From an uncultured Bacteroides sp. (GTDB taxonomy: Bacteria > Bacteroidota > Bacteroidia > Bacteroidales > Bacteroidaceae): a stretch of DNA of 64,000 nucleotides. The stretch is taken from contig CAAEFE010000125.1 of the NCBI GenBank assembly GCA_900755095.1, positions 1 to 64,000 of the forward strand, read 5' to 3'. Within the stretch, counting starts at the first letter, position 1, and the number at the start of each line of letters is the position of its first letter. Position numbers and translations under genes: made by a program. The notes beneath the pieces were generated by a model. That model did no database searches, had not been told where the DNA came from, and was given only the letters and a program-made list of their open reading frames with translations. This document shows positions 36,898 to 46,390 of this stretch, piece after piece.

Positions 36898-39519
36898 ATG
36901 GACAGAATATTACATGATGCGAATAACGCACAAAGAATACTGAAACTGACAGCAGACACAATGCTATTGGTTGACAGGCATGGCGTCTGCGTAGACATTG
37001 AACCTCATTGTGATCTGTGGTTCCTGCAAGAAAACATTCTTTTAGGAAAAAATATATTTGAGCTTTTACCGGAATATACAAAAGAGAGGGTGATGCCCAT
37101 CTTTCAGACTGTGCTCGAAGAGCAACGAAGCATCAGCAAGAACTTCAAGTTGGTGCTGAAAGACGAAATTTTCTACTTCAAATGCCTCATGTTTCCGTAT
37201 GACGGCATGGTGCTTTGCCAATATCGTGACATCACGCAGAGAAGTAACGTAAAGCGTCGGTTGGAGCAGGCGAATCTTACTCTAAGGGCTATCCAGAAGA
37301 TTGCCCAGATAGGACAATGGGCATACAATACAAATCAGAATATTTTCCATTATTTGGGTTATACAGGCGTTTTGTGTGAGGAAAGTGTGCAGAACCTTGC
37401 CATTGAGAAATATGTGGAACTGATTGTAGAAGAAGATCGTCAGAGTTTTATTGAATGGTGCCACGTGAACGAGAAAGAGCTCAACATGGAGAGCATCAGT
37501 TATCGAGTTCGCCTGAACGGAGAAATCTTCTATATGCGTATCCAGACTTATTTGCGTGAAGAGCGCCCCGACGGTAGTTTCAACATCGAAGGGTATATTC
37601 AGAACATCACGGATATACAGCATCGCAGAAATGACATCAACACACTGACTCATGCCATCAACAATGCCAAAGAAAGTATCTTTGCCGCCAGACCCGATGG
37701 CACGATTATCTTCGCTAACCGTCGTTTCCTGTACAATCATGGTATTTCAGAAAACGAAGACATCAGTCAATTAAAGATTTACAATGTTGCCGCAGATATG
37801 CCTACGCAAGAGGCTTGGAACGAACGTTGCAAAGATGTCATACACGGTGGCAGCAGTAACTTTGTGGCTCACCATCCGTCGAAAATCAATAGAGATATAT
37901 TGGCTTACGAAGGTACGATGTACAACGTCACCAATGATTCCGGTGAAGAAAGTTACTGGTCGTTTGCCCATGATATTTCCGAACGGATTCGGTATGAAGC
38001 CCAAATCAAACGGCTGAATCAAATCATGGATACGACGATCAATAATCTCCCCGCGGGGATTGTTGTGAAGGAGATCAATAATGATTTCCGGTACATTTAC
38101 CGAAACCGGGAGGCTTATAACCGCGATCTTTACAAGAACGATCCTGTCGGTAAGAATGACTTCGATTTCTACCCGCCTATCGTGGCAGAGAAGAAGAGAC
38201 AGGAGGATATTCAAGTGGCCACCAGCGGAAAAGGTATGCACTGGACGGTGGAAGGAAAGGACCGGAACGGAAACCTGATTATCCTTGACAAGCGGAAAAT
38301 CCGGGTGGATGGGGACGAACTGTCTTCGCCTATCATCGTCAGTATCGAATGGGATGTCACGGAACTGGAAATGATGAAGCGGGAGCTACTGTCTTCGAAG
38401 GAAAAAGCGGAAATGTCTGATAGTTTGAAATCAGCTTTCCTTGCCAATATGAGTCATGAGATACGTACTCCGCTGAATGCTATTGTGGGGTTCTCGCATC
38501 TCATTGCCGAAAGTGATGATGCGGAAGAACGAAAGACGTACTACAACATCGTAAACGCGAACAACGAGCGTCTTTTGCAACTTATCAACGAGATTCTCGA
38601 TCTCTCGAAGATTGAATCGGGAACCATCGAGTTTTCCTTCGGTCCGGCTAGTCTCCATAATCTCTGCCGGGAAGTGTACGATGCTCATATATTCCGTACT
38701 CCGCAGGGAGTAAGCCTTGTCTATGAGTCTTCGGACGAGAGTCTGATGATTGAGACGGACAAGAATCGAGTGTTCCAGGTGATTTCGAATCTGATTGGGA
38801 ATGCTGTTAAGTTTACGAAAGAAGGAAGTATCAGTTATGGTTATAAGCTGGTGGATAACCAGATTGTTTTCCACGTAACGGATACCGGAACAGGAATTGA
38901 GCCGGAGAAAGTGGGTCGTGTGTTCGAACGTTTTGCCAAGCTGAACAATCATGCACAGGGCACTGGGTTGGGATTATCTATCTGTAAGTCTATCGTTGAA
39001 CGTCTCGGGGGCAAGATTTCCGTCAGCTCCGAATTTGGTAAGGGAACGACGTTTACATTTACTTTGCCGTATACGGTTGCAGAATCCGTGAGTGTAGATT
39101 CGGAGAAAAAGAATGATGATGAGACGAGCGGAGGTATGAGCAGTGCTGTAAATACACGGCATGCTTGTATTTTGGTTGCCGAGGATACGGACAGTAACTT
39201 TGATTTATTGGAGGCTATCTTAGGTAAGGAGCACCGGATTATTCGTGCGCATGACGGAATGGAGGTTGTCACGATGTTCGATGAGGTGAAACCCGATCTT
39301 ATCCTGATGGATATTAAAATGCCGAATTTGGATGGATTGGAGGCAACGAAAATCATTCGGGAGCTGTCTGCCACTGTTCCTATCATTGCTCAAAGTGCCT
39401 TTGCCTATGAGCAGGACCGGAAAGCGGCGAAAGAGGCAGGATGCAATGATTTTATAGCTAAACCGATAGCGGATGATAAGCTGAAAGCTATGATTCATAA
39501 ATGGTTGTCGCCTCCGTAA
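36898..39519 (+). CDS. Hybrid sensor histidine kinase with several PAS domains and a receiver domain
   Basis: An 873-residue cytoplasmic sensor without membrane helices. It has about four PAS-type domains (about 5-105, 120-245, 250-375 and 380-500), then a HisKA with phospho-acceptor H520 in MSHEIRTP. The HATPase follows (N-box VISNLIGNAVKFT, GTGLGLSI), then a C-terminal receiver with phospho-acceptor D805 in LILMDIKMP. There is no DNA-binding output domain, so a partner response regulator or phosphotransfer protein must exist elsewhere. It lies downstream of block B on the same strand and may sense intracellular redox or ligand signals. Confidence 0.92.
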   Translation: MDRILHDANNAQRILKLTADTMLLVDRHGVCVDIEPHCDLWFLQENILLGKNIFELLPEYTKERVMPIFQTVLEEQRSISKNFKLVLKDEIFYFKCLMFPYDGMVLCQYRDITQRSNVKRRLEQANLTLRAIQKIAQIGQWAYNTNQNIFHYLGYTGVLCEESVQNLAIEKYVELIVEEDRQSFIEWCHVNEKELNMESISYRVRLNGEIFYMRIQTYLREERPDGSFNIEGYIQNITDIQHRRNDINTLTHAINNAKESIFAARPDGTIIFANRRFLYNHGISENEDISQLKIYNVAADMPTQEAWNERCKDVIHGGSSNFVAHHPSKINRDILAYEGTMYNVTNDSGEESYWSFAHDISERIRYEAQIKRLNQIMDTTINNLPAGIVVKEINNDFRYIYRNREAYNRDLYKNDPVGKNDFDFYPPIVAEKKRQEDIQVATSGKGMHWTVEGKDRNGNLIILDKRKIRVDGDELSSPIIVSIEWDVTELEMMKRELLSSKEKAEMSDSLKSAFLANMSHEIRTPLNAIVGFSHLIAESDDAEERKTYYNIVNANNERLLQLINEILDLSKIESGTIEFSFGPASLHNLCREVYDAHIFRTPQGVSLVYESSDESLMIETDKNRVFQVISNLIGNAVKFTKEGSISYGYKLVDNQIVFHVTDTGTGIEPEKVGRVFERFAKLNNHAQGTGLGLSICKSIVERLGGKISVSSEFGKGTTFTFTLPYTVAESVSVDSEKKNDDETSGGMSSAVNTRHACILVAEDTDSNFDLLEAILGKEHRIIRAHDGMEVVTMFDEVKPDLILMDIKMPNLDGLEATKIIRELSATVPIIAQSAFAYEQDRKAAKEAGCNDFIAKPIADDKLKAMIHKWLSPP

Positions 39520-39596
39520 AAGGGCACATATTATAGAGTACATATTGTATAGAAAACGCTTTAATAGTGATATAATCACCCAATAACTTAGATTAG

Positions 39597-40697
39597 ATGA
39601 AAGCCTTTTACAGACTGTTTTATTACATATCCATCGTGCTGACCAGTATTTTGGCAGGAGTTACCATTGCGGGCGCCTTCGTAGGTAATGCCGCACCGGA
39701 TAGTTTCAAATTTATGCCTTTCATCGGTTTGATGTTACCGATACTTTTGTTGGCTAATCTTGCTTCTGTCATCTACTGGACGATCCGTTGGCGGTGTTGG
39801 GTTTTCATCCCTCTGATTGCTATATTCAGTAACTGGAGCTATATTAGTTGTGTGATTCAATCTTCTTTTTTCAGCCCGGCTTCGGCTCCAATGGTCAAAA
39901 TGAATGCGTATACTCCTGGTATTTTAACTGTTGCTACTTACAATGTTGACGCTTTTAATCATGAGCATACCGGTTATTCATGCAAAGAGATAGCCTCTTA
40001 CATGAGAAATCTGCAAGCAGATATTCTCTGTTTTCAGGAGTTTGGCATTAATGATGAGTTTGGTGTAGACAGTATAGCTGCGGTTCTTTCTGATTGGCCG
40101 TATTATTATATCCCTATTTCTCCCGAGGGAAAACATTTGTTGCAGCTGGCTGTTTTCAGCCGTTACCCCATCAAGGAGGAGAATCTTATCGTCTATCCTG
40201 ATTCGAAAAATTGCAGTCTCTGGTGTGATATTGAGATTAATGGCCGTATCATCCGCCTGTTCAACAATCATCTCCAAACAACGGAAGTGAGCCAGAACAA
40301 GCGCAAACTGGAAAAGGGACTCCGCACGGATGATTCTCAAAGGGTGGAACGTGCTGCTTTGGGATTGATTGACGGATTACATGAGAATTTCCGGAAACGT
40401 GCCGTACAAGCTAATACTCTAAAGCAACTGATAGCTGCCTCTCCCTATCCTACTATCATCTGCGGTGACTTTAACTCTCTGCCGTCTTCGTATGTTTATC
40501 ACACTGTAAAAGGTGATAAGTTGCAGGATGGTTTTCAGACGAGTGGTCATGGGTATATGTATACTTTCAAGTTCTTCAAGCATCTGTTAAGAATCGACTA
40601 TATTCTCCATTCACCGGAACTGAATAGTACGGATTACTTCTCGCCGGATCTTACTTATAGCGATCATAATCCGGTGGTGATGAGGGTGAAGTTATAA
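39597..40697 (+). CDS. Endonuclease/exonuclease/phosphatase family membrane protein
   Basis: A 366-residue protein with about three N-terminal helices (about 5-100) and a C-terminal EEP domain outside the cytoplasm. Motifs are VATYNVDAF, LCFQEFG (catalytic Glu), LFNNHLQT, IICGDFNSLPSS and YSDHNPVV (His base). The EEP fold cleaves phosphodiesters, either nucleic acid or lipid headgroups. A periplasmic nuclease or sphingomyelinase-like lipid hydrolase is possible. The TATA-like linker before it is short (77 bases). Convergent with the TonB receptor gene. Confidence 0.88.
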   Translation: MKAFYRLFYYISIVLTSILAGVTIAGAFVGNAAPDSFKFMPFIGLMLPILLLANLASVIYWTIRWRCWVFIPLIAIFSNWSYISCVIQSSFFSPASAPMVKMNAYTPGILTVATYNVDAFNHEHTGYSCKEIASYMRNLQADILCFQEFGINDEFGVDSIAAVLSDWPYYYIPISPEGKHLLQLAVFSRYPIKEENLIVYPDSKNCSLWCDIEINGRIIRLFNNHLQTTEVSQNKRKLEKGLRTDDSQRVERAALGLIDGLHENFRKRAVQANTLKQLIAASPYPTIICGDFNSLPSSYVYHTVKGDKLQDGFQTSGHGYMYTFKFFKHLLRIDYILHSPELNSTDYFSPDLTYSDHNPVVMRVKL

Positions 40698-40771
40698 AAG
40701 AGTAAGAGGATGATAAGCTAATAATCATATCCTTAAAGATATTCCGTTTATATCAAAATCTTACTGATAAT

Positions 40772-40806
40772 AAAAAAGGCTGTCCCGAACAAACGAGACA
40801 ACCTTT
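40772..40806 (-). terminator. Terminator of the TonB-dependent receptor gene
   Basis: On the minus strand AAAGGTTGTCTCG pairs with CGGGACAGCCTTT over 13 positions with two G-U pairs (40794-40806 with 40775-40787). The run TTTTTT follows at 40772-40777. It also lies between convergent genes. Confidence 0.78.
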
Positions 40807-40829
40807 CATTATTTTGAGATTTTATCGAA

Positions 40830-43800
40830 TTAATGGAATATATAACGAAGACTAAACTGAACAGAGTAAGTAGATCTAAAATCTTTATACTTTGTATACG
40901 TTTCAGTCAATCTTTTCCCGCTACTCTTCTGGAATGTATAACCTTTACTTTCAATGCCGTTAGACCCATTATTACCATTATCGTAAGCTAAAAGATTAGT
41001 ATTATTTACAGTCTTATACAACCCCCAATCTGAATTTAATAAATTCAAGAAATTCTTAATATCAACACCAAATTGAAGAGTGTGACGCTTACCACCCACT
41101 TTCAAATAGAAATCTTGCATAAATTTCAAATCCAACTGATGATGCCAAGGCATAACAACTCCACCACGATCTACATATTCACCTTTGTGCTTCTTCAAAT
41201 AACTATCCTGATTGATATATGCCCAAAAGTCATCTTTCTGCTGATCTGCAGTATAAATCTGACCATCTAATTTATAATCATCATATGTTCTATTTACACT
41301 ATTATATGTTTTTTCTGCAAAAGTCCAACTATTTAGCTCCTCTCTTGAAGCAGGAATATATAATAAGTTGTTGGCTCCACCATCACCTACAATATTACCG
41401 GCAAATGTATAAGAATAACGAGCATAACCATAGCCACCAGCATATCCCATATTCATTCCCTCATAAATGAATGATAATGAAGAAGCAAATCTCTTAGCAT
41501 ACTCTAAACGATAACCAGCTGAAGCCACAACACGATGAGGAGAAACATAAGTACCATAACCTGTTTCATGTTCATTAATACCACCCACAGAATAAGTGTT
41601 TGTCCTATATGCAGAAGTTACCTGATCGCCAATGCCATCACTATATGCCTTAGCCTTCGAATGTGTATATGCAGCAGACAAATACAAACCAAAATCAAAA
41701 GATTTCGCCAATTGAGCTGTAATAGAATAATAATAGGCTTTATGACCACCATTTTCTATATAGAATACATTCTGATTATTCCTATTATTCGTCCATGAAG
41801 CGTCAGAGTATTTGCCATATGAATCACGTGTATCATTTGGATTAAAAGTGATTGTAGTTTCTGAAGGTTTAATAGCTTTATTAGAAATAACGGCAGGATT
41901 GATATCTTTATTAAAGATACCTTCTATCGAGAAGTCAATATCTCCCGGAAGTTTAGCATCAAAAGCTAATGAAGTTTTCCATGTAGACGGCATCTTCAAA
42001 TCCTTATCAATAATCGTAGGATCCTTTGGAGATTTAATATCAACAGTTCTGCCATTCGGATACAACTCATTCAGAACTCCTGATACAGATGGTTGAAAAT
42101 GAGGTTTCAAAGCTGCATCAGCTACCTTAGTATAATAATATTGATTCTGACCAACATTAGAATTACCAACTGCAGATACTAACCATACAAATGGTAAACG
42201 ACCTACATAAAGCCCAGTACCTCCACGAAGAACATATTTACGTTCACCAGTAATGTCCCAGTTGAATCCTACACGTGGAGACACAGAAATCTTAGCAGAA
42301 GGTACTTGATCAGTAGAATAGCTTACTCCGCCAAAATCACATCTTGCAAAATCTTCATTATAGTTATTCTTCAAAGAAGGATACTTAGGCATCTCAAAAC
42401 GAATACCAGCAGTCAACTTAAAGTTCTCACTTATATTCATCTGATCTTGCAAATACAATGAATATTGCAATGTTTTCATTTCAGCCTTAAATTGGCTATA
42501 GTCTGCTGCATTAGAGTGTGTGATAGCAAAAGCCTTAGGATATTCATTATTTACGAAGCTGTCCCATGAATTATACACATAGTATCCATTACCTGCTTGC
42601 TGGAAACCATTAGTAGCTTTATTATATTCAAACTGGAAACCTGCCAATAAATTATGGATACCTGCTGTATAAGACAACTCATCTGTAAGAACAAATGTTC
42701 TGGCTTGGGCTAAGTTCCCCGGAGAAAAGACATCAGGACCGATACGTGCATATACCGCACCATCTTCCAAAATATCAATTGTTGGAAAATCAGCCGCTCC
42801 CTCATAACTTCTTGGCTCATCCTGGAAAGAATAAGTAACACGTGTTACATTATTCAAACTACCATCCAACCATTTAGAGTTCCACTCTGAAGCATATGAT
42901 GTAAAATTGTATTCTTTGAAATAACGAGAATTTTCAAAATACATAGCAGCATTATGATTTACATTACCAGAACCTTTGGAAGCAGCTGCTCCACCATCAT
43001 AAATATCCGTTGCATAGAAAGGAGATACAGAAGAAGTTGGACCGCTATTGTCTTTTGAATGAGCACGTGTAAAACGGAAATTCAATTTATTATTATCATT
43101 AATATTCCAGTCCAAACGTGCCATAATTTTATAGGCCGGAGTTTTGATAGAATACCCCTGATAACGTCCCGGATCATAGTCATACTTGTCTATAAAATAG
43201 TTGCGAATCTCATCCATCTTTCCCACTGTAGGACGATTCACATTGGCTGTATTAGATCCCCAATCATCACTGTCGCTTAAACGAGCTCTGCTCTTAGGAC
43301 CAGCTGTTACATTATCTTCATACTCACCGTTTACAAAGAAGAACAACTTATTTTTTATGATTGCACCTCCAAAACTAGCACCATAGAGGTATTTTTGAGA
43401 TTTCTCACGTATTAACTCTAAATCACCTACCTTATCACCATTCAAATTCTCATTATTTAAATAAGTATAAGCCGTTGCATAAAAATCATTTGTACCACTT
43501 TTAGTTACAGCATTAATTGCCCCACCAATGAATCCACTTTGGCGAACATCAAACGGAGTTACAGATACTGCTATTTGCTCCAATGCATCCAAAGAAATAG
43601 GTGAACCTCCGCCCGGCAAGTTAGAACCGATACCAAATGAATTACTGAAAGCAGCACCGTCGACAGTTACAGAAGACTGACGGTAATTACCACCACCTAC
43701 GGCAAAACCATTACCTGTATTAGCTCCTTGCGGAGTTAAACGCATAATATCATTCATACTACGTCCAACAGTAGGGATCATAGCCATCTGCTCTTCTCCA

Positions 43801-44216
43801 ATATTAGTAATAGCGCCTGCACGGTCACTCTTCATATTGCTGTTTTTTGAAGCCGTCACTACGATTTCATCTAACAATTCAGAGCTTTCTTTTAAAGAAA
43901 CATTTAAAACATAATTCTCTCCCAATGAAAGGTTAATTCCCTTGTAAATTGCTGTTTGATAACCAACATAAGAAATTTCTACTTTGTAAGGGCCGCCGGT
44001 ACGCATACCCTGCAGATTAAATTGACCACTGACGTTAGTCACTGTACCATAACGAGTGCCTGATGGTTCGTGAACCGCAACGATTGTTGCTCCAATGATT
44101 GGTTCATCTTGTGCGGTCACTTTACCACTCATCGTGGCTGTTGTAACCTGCGCGCTCATCGTGACGGTAATAAATAACATTACTAGCACTAAGAAAGATC
44201 GCATTCTCTTTAACAT
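40830..44216 (-). CDS. TonB-dependent receptor, Oar-like, with carboxypeptidase-regulatory domain
   Basis: An 1128-residue outer-membrane receptor. After a signal peptide (1-22) comes a carboxypeptidase-regulatory-like beta domain (about 25-110), then a plug with IVVTASKNSNMKSDRAGAI and the VDGAAFSNSFGIG segment, then a large barrel ending in aromatic VQFSLRYIFH. The plug/barrel order and length fit the Oar family rather than SusC, and no SusD neighbour exists. The substrate is unknown; proteins or peptides are cargo of some Oar proteins. A -7 promoter element TATATTTG lies at 44267-44274. The gene stands alone. Confidence 0.92.
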   Translation of the reverse strand: MLKRMRSFLVLVMLFITVTMSAQVTTATMSGKVTAQDEPIIGATIVAVHEPSGTRYGTVTNVSGQFNLQGMRTGGPYKVEISYVGYQTAIYKGINLSLGENYVLNVSLKESSELLDEIVVTASKNSNMKSDRAGAITNIGEEQMAMIPTVGRSMNDIMRLTPQGANTGNGFAVGGGNYRQSSVTVDGAAFSNSFGIGSNLPGGGSPISLDALEQIAVSVTPFDVRQSGFIGGAINAVTKSGTNDFYATAYTYLNNENLNGDKVGDLELIREKSQKYLYGASFGGAIIKNKLFFFVNGEYEDNVTAGPKSRARLSDSDDWGSNTANVNRPTVGKMDEIRNYFIDKYDYDPGRYQGYSIKTPAYKIMARLDWNINDNNKLNFRFTRAHSKDNSGPTSSVSPFYATDIYDGGAAASKGSGNVNHNAAMYFENSRYFKEYNFTSYASEWNSKWLDGSLNNVTRVTYSFQDEPRSYEGAADFPTIDILEDGAVYARIGPDVFSPGNLAQARTFVLTDELSYTAGIHNLLAGFQFEYNKATNGFQQAGNGYYVYNSWDSFVNNEYPKAFAITHSNAADYSQFKAEMKTLQYSLYLQDQMNISENFKLTAGIRFEMPKYPSLKNNYNEDFARCDFGGVSYSTDQVPSAKISVSPRVGFNWDITGERKYVLRGGTGLYVGRLPFVWLVSAVGNSNVGQNQYYYTKVADAALKPHFQPSVSGVLNELYPNGRTVDIKSPKDPTIIDKDLKMPSTWKTSLAFDAKLPGDIDFSIEGIFNKDINPAVISNKAIKPSETTITFNPNDTRDSYGKYSDASWTNNRNNQNVFYIENGGHKAYYYSITAQLAKSFDFGLYLSAAYTHSKAKAYSDGIGDQVTSAYRTNTYSVGGINEHETGYGTYVSPHRVVASAGYRLEYAKRFASSLSFIYEGMNMGYAGGYGYARYSYTFAGNIVGDGGANNLLYIPASREELNSWTFAEKTYNSVNRTYDDYKLDGQIYTADQQKDDFWAYINQDSYLKKHKGEYVDRGGVVMPWHHQLDLKFMQDFYLKVGGKRHTLQFGVDIKNFLNLLNSDWGLYKTVNNTNLLAYDNGNNGSNGIESKGYTFQKSSGKRLTETYTKYKDFRSTYSVQFSLRYIFH

Positions 44217-44266
44217 AAATGTAGTTGATTAGTTAATATAAATTGTTTGCTTTTAAAAACTGTGCA

Positions 44267-44274
44267 CAAATATA
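44267..44274 (-). promoter_or_regulatory. -7 promoter element of the TonB-dependent receptor gene
   Basis: TATATTTG on the minus strand, exact TAnnTTTG, 50 bases before the ATG at 44216. No -33 box seen. Confidence 0.58.
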
Positions 44275-44351
44275 ATTAATAATATTTAGAACTACATTAC
44301 GATTATACTACAATTTTTTAAGAGAGATAAACGTTTTCCCCTGTTATAAAA

Positions 44352-44390
44352 CGATAAAGGCTCCACAATATTCGCAGAGCCTTTTATTTT
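44352..44390 (-). terminator. Likely terminator of ettA
   Basis: On the minus strand AAAGGCTC and GAGCCTTT (44377-44384 with 44356-44363) form an 8-base stem with a 13-base loop, followed by a T-rich ATCGTTTTAT. It lies about 50 bases past the ettA stop. Confidence 0.6.
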
Positions 44391-44432
44391 GAAACAGAAA
44401 GCATTAGAAATGCTTCAATCTATTACTTTACA

Positions 44433-46124
44433 CTAGTCAGTCATTAACTTTCTATAACGAACACGCTTCGGCTCTTCATTTCCCAAACGTTTCATTTTGT
44501 TTTCTTCGTATTCTGAATAAGACCCTTCGAAGTAGAATACATTGGAGTCTCCTTCAAAAGCCAGAATGTGTGTACAGATACGGTCGAGGAACCAACGGTC
44601 ATGCGAGATAACTACGGCACAGCCGGCAAAATCTTCCAGACCTTCTTCCAAAGCACGCAGTGTGTTTACATCAATATCATTGGTAGGCTCATCGAGCAAC
44701 AGTACATTGCCTTCTTCTTTCAAAGCCATCGCCAAGTGTAAACGGTTTCTTTCACCACCGGACAGTACACCGCAAAGTTTTTCCTGATCGCCTCCAGAGA
44801 AATTGAAACGAGAAAGGTATGCACGTGCATTGATGTCACGTCCTCCCATGCGGATCAGCTCATTACCACCGGAAATTACCTGGTAAACACTCTTATTCGG
44901 ATCAATGTCTCTGTGTTGCTGGTCTACATACGCCACCTTTACAGTCTCTCCTACTTCAAATTCTCCTTTATCTACTGTCTCCAATCCCATAATCAGACGG
45001 AACAGTGTCGTCTTTCCCGCACCATTGGGACCGATCACACCAACAATACCATTAGGAGGAAGCATAAAGTTCAAATCGTCAAACAACAGTTTATCGCCGT
45101 ATGCTTTAGCCACCTGTTTCGCTTCAATGACTTTATTACCCAGACGCGGACCATTCGGAATGAAGATTTCAAGTTTTTCTTCTTTCTCTTTCACGTCTTC
45201 ATTCAGCAACTTGTCATAAGAGTTAAGACGTGCCTTACCCTTTGCCTGACGGGCTTTGGGAGCCATGCGCACCCATTCCAACTCACGTTCCAGTGTTTTG
45301 CGACGTTTGCTGACGGTCTTTTCTTCCATTTCCATACGTTTGGTCTTCTGTTCCAACCAGGAAGAGTAGTTACCTTTCCAGGGGATACCTTCACCACGAT
45401 CCAGTTCAAGAATCCATCCGGCAACGTGATCGAGGAAGTAACGGTCGTGCGTCACAGCAATAACCGTACCTTCATATTGTTGTAGATGTTGTTCCAACCA
45501 GTCGATAGACTCTGCATCCAAGTGGTTGGTAGGTTCGTCCAGCAAAAGCACATCCGGTTTCTGTAATAGCAAACGACAAAGAGCTACCCGGCGACGTTCA
45601 CCTCCGGAGAGATTTTCTACCGGCTGATCTTCAGGCGGACAACGGAGAGCATCCATCGCACGCTCCAACTTGCTATCCAGATTCCATGCATCAGTTGCAT
45701 CAATGATATCTTGCAATTCACCCTGGCGAGCGAAAAGAGCATCCATCTTATCCTGATCCTCGTAGTACTCCGGCAAACCGAACTTCTGATTGATTTCTTC
45801 GTATTCTGTCAGTGCGTCAACAATGGGTTGCACGCCTTCCATTACTACTTCTTTTACTGTCTTTGTGTTGTCTAAATAAGGTTCCTGTGCCAAGTAACCC
45901 ACGGAATATCCCGGAGAGAACACCACTTCTCCCTGATAGGATTTCTCCAAACCGGCGATGATCTTCAATAACGTTGATTTACCGGAACCGTTCAAACCGA
46001 TAATACCGATTTTCGCTCCATAGAAAAACGACAGGTAAATGTCTTTCAGCACATTCTTATTGGGGGTGAAAGCCTTGCTCACTCCCACCATCGAGAAGAT
46101 AATTTTTTTATCGTCAGCAGCCAT
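44433..46124 (-). CDS. ettA: ABC-F ATPase, EttA-like translation factor
   Basis: A 563-residue soluble protein with two ABC ATPase domains: Walker A GLNGSGKSTLL and GPNGAGKTTLF, signatures LSGGERRRV and LSGGERNRL, and Walker B LLLDEPTNHLD and LLLDEPTNDID. They are joined by a basic helical linker (about 240-320) and contain the arm insert typical of EttA. EttA gates the first elongation step at the ribosomal E site depending on ATP/ADP (family knowledge). The start at 46124 (MAADDKKIIFSM) is chosen over the open frame to 46235, because a -7 element lies at 46155-46162. No membrane domain exists, so it is not a transporter. Confidence 0.93.
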   Translation of the reverse strand: MAADDKKIIFSMVGVSKAFTPNKNVLKDIYLSFFYGAKIGIIGLNGSGKSTLLKIIAGLEKSYQGEVVFSPGYSVGYLAQEPYLDNTKTVKEVVMEGVQPIVDALTEYEEINQKFGLPEYYEDQDKMDALFARQGELQDIIDATDAWNLDSKLERAMDALRCPPEDQPVENLSGGERRRVALCRLLLQKPDVLLLDEPTNHLDAESIDWLEQHLQQYEGTVIAVTHDRYFLDHVAGWILELDRGEGIPWKGNYSSWLEQKTKRMEMEEKTVSKRRKTLERELEWVRMAPKARQAKGKARLNSYDKLLNEDVKEKEEKLEIFIPNGPRLGNKVIEAKQVAKAYGDKLLFDDLNFMLPPNGIVGVIGPNGAGKTTLFRLIMGLETVDKGEFEVGETVKVAYVDQQHRDIDPNKSVYQVISGGNELIRMGGRDINARAYLSRFNFSGGDQEKLCGVLSGGERNRLHLAMALKEEGNVLLLDEPTNDIDVNTLRALEEGLEDFAGCAVVISHDRWFLDRICTHILAFEGDSNVFYFEGSYSEYEENKMKRLGNEEPKRVRYRKLMTD

Positions 46125-46154
46125 ACGTATGATTATATATTGTTGATAATGGCA

Positions 46155-46162
46155 CAAAGATA
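46155..46162 (-). promoter_or_regulatory. -7 promoter element of ettA
   Basis: TATCTTTG on the minus strand, exact TAnnTTTG, 30 bases before the ettA ATG. It lies back to back with the tRNA promoter on the other strand. Confidence 0.62.
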
Positions 46163-46181
46163 AGAAAAATGTTTGAATTCT

Positions 46182-46212
46182 TTTGGAGTTATAAAAAAAT
46201 GTTCTACCTTTG
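46182..46212 (+). promoter_or_regulatory. Promoter of tRNA-Lys
   Basis: TTTG (46182-46185), exactly 19 bases, then TACCTTTG (46205-46212): a full match to the Bacteroides consensus and the best promoter in the window. It points at the tRNA 32 bases downstream. Confidence 0.82.
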
Positions 46213-46244
46213 CACCCGCATTCGAAAGAAAGCACTGAAGGACC

Positions 46245-46317
46245 GATTCGCTAGCTCAGCAGGTAGAGCACAACACTTTTAATGTTGGGGTCCTGGGTTC
46301 GAGCCCCAGGCGGATCA
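46245..46317 (+). tRNA. tRNA-Lys (anticodon TTT)
   Basis: A 73-base cloverleaf. The acceptor stem is GATTCGC with GCGGATC (one G-U pair) and discriminator A. The D stem is GCTC/GAGC. The anticodon stem is CAACA/TGTTG with loop CTTTTAA, giving anticodon TTT for lysine codons AAA and AAG. The variable loop has five bases, and the T stem is CTGGG/CCCAG with loop TTCGAGC. The CCA end is not encoded. A strong terminator follows after 16 bases. No integrated element is seen at its 3' end. Confidence 0.97.
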
Positions 46318-46332
46318 CAAAACACAAAATTA

Positions 46333-46371
46333 ATCCCTTGATAATCAGTCGTTATCAAGGGATTTTTCTTT
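46333..46371 (+). terminator. Rho-independent terminator of tRNA-Lys
   Basis: ATCCCTTGATAA (46333-46344) pairs perfectly over 12 bases with 46352-46363 across a seven-base loop, then TTTTTCTTTT. It also lies just beyond the end of the convergent kinase gene. Confidence 0.88.
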
Positions 46372-46390
46372 TAAGATTCTTCACATATAC

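Noticed and set aside
40830..44216. SusC-like member of a polysaccharide utilisation locus
   Set aside because: No SusD-like gene, sulfatase or glycoside hydrolase is adjacent, and the protein fits the Oar family better.
46125..46235. N-terminal extension of EttA
   Set aside because: A consensus -7 element lies inside it, and it reads through the tRNA promoter region in reverse. The conserved start is at 46124.
46245..46317. Integrated element at the tRNA-Lys 3' end
   Set aside because: No integrase gene is nearby and no repeat of the tRNA 3' end is found in the window.
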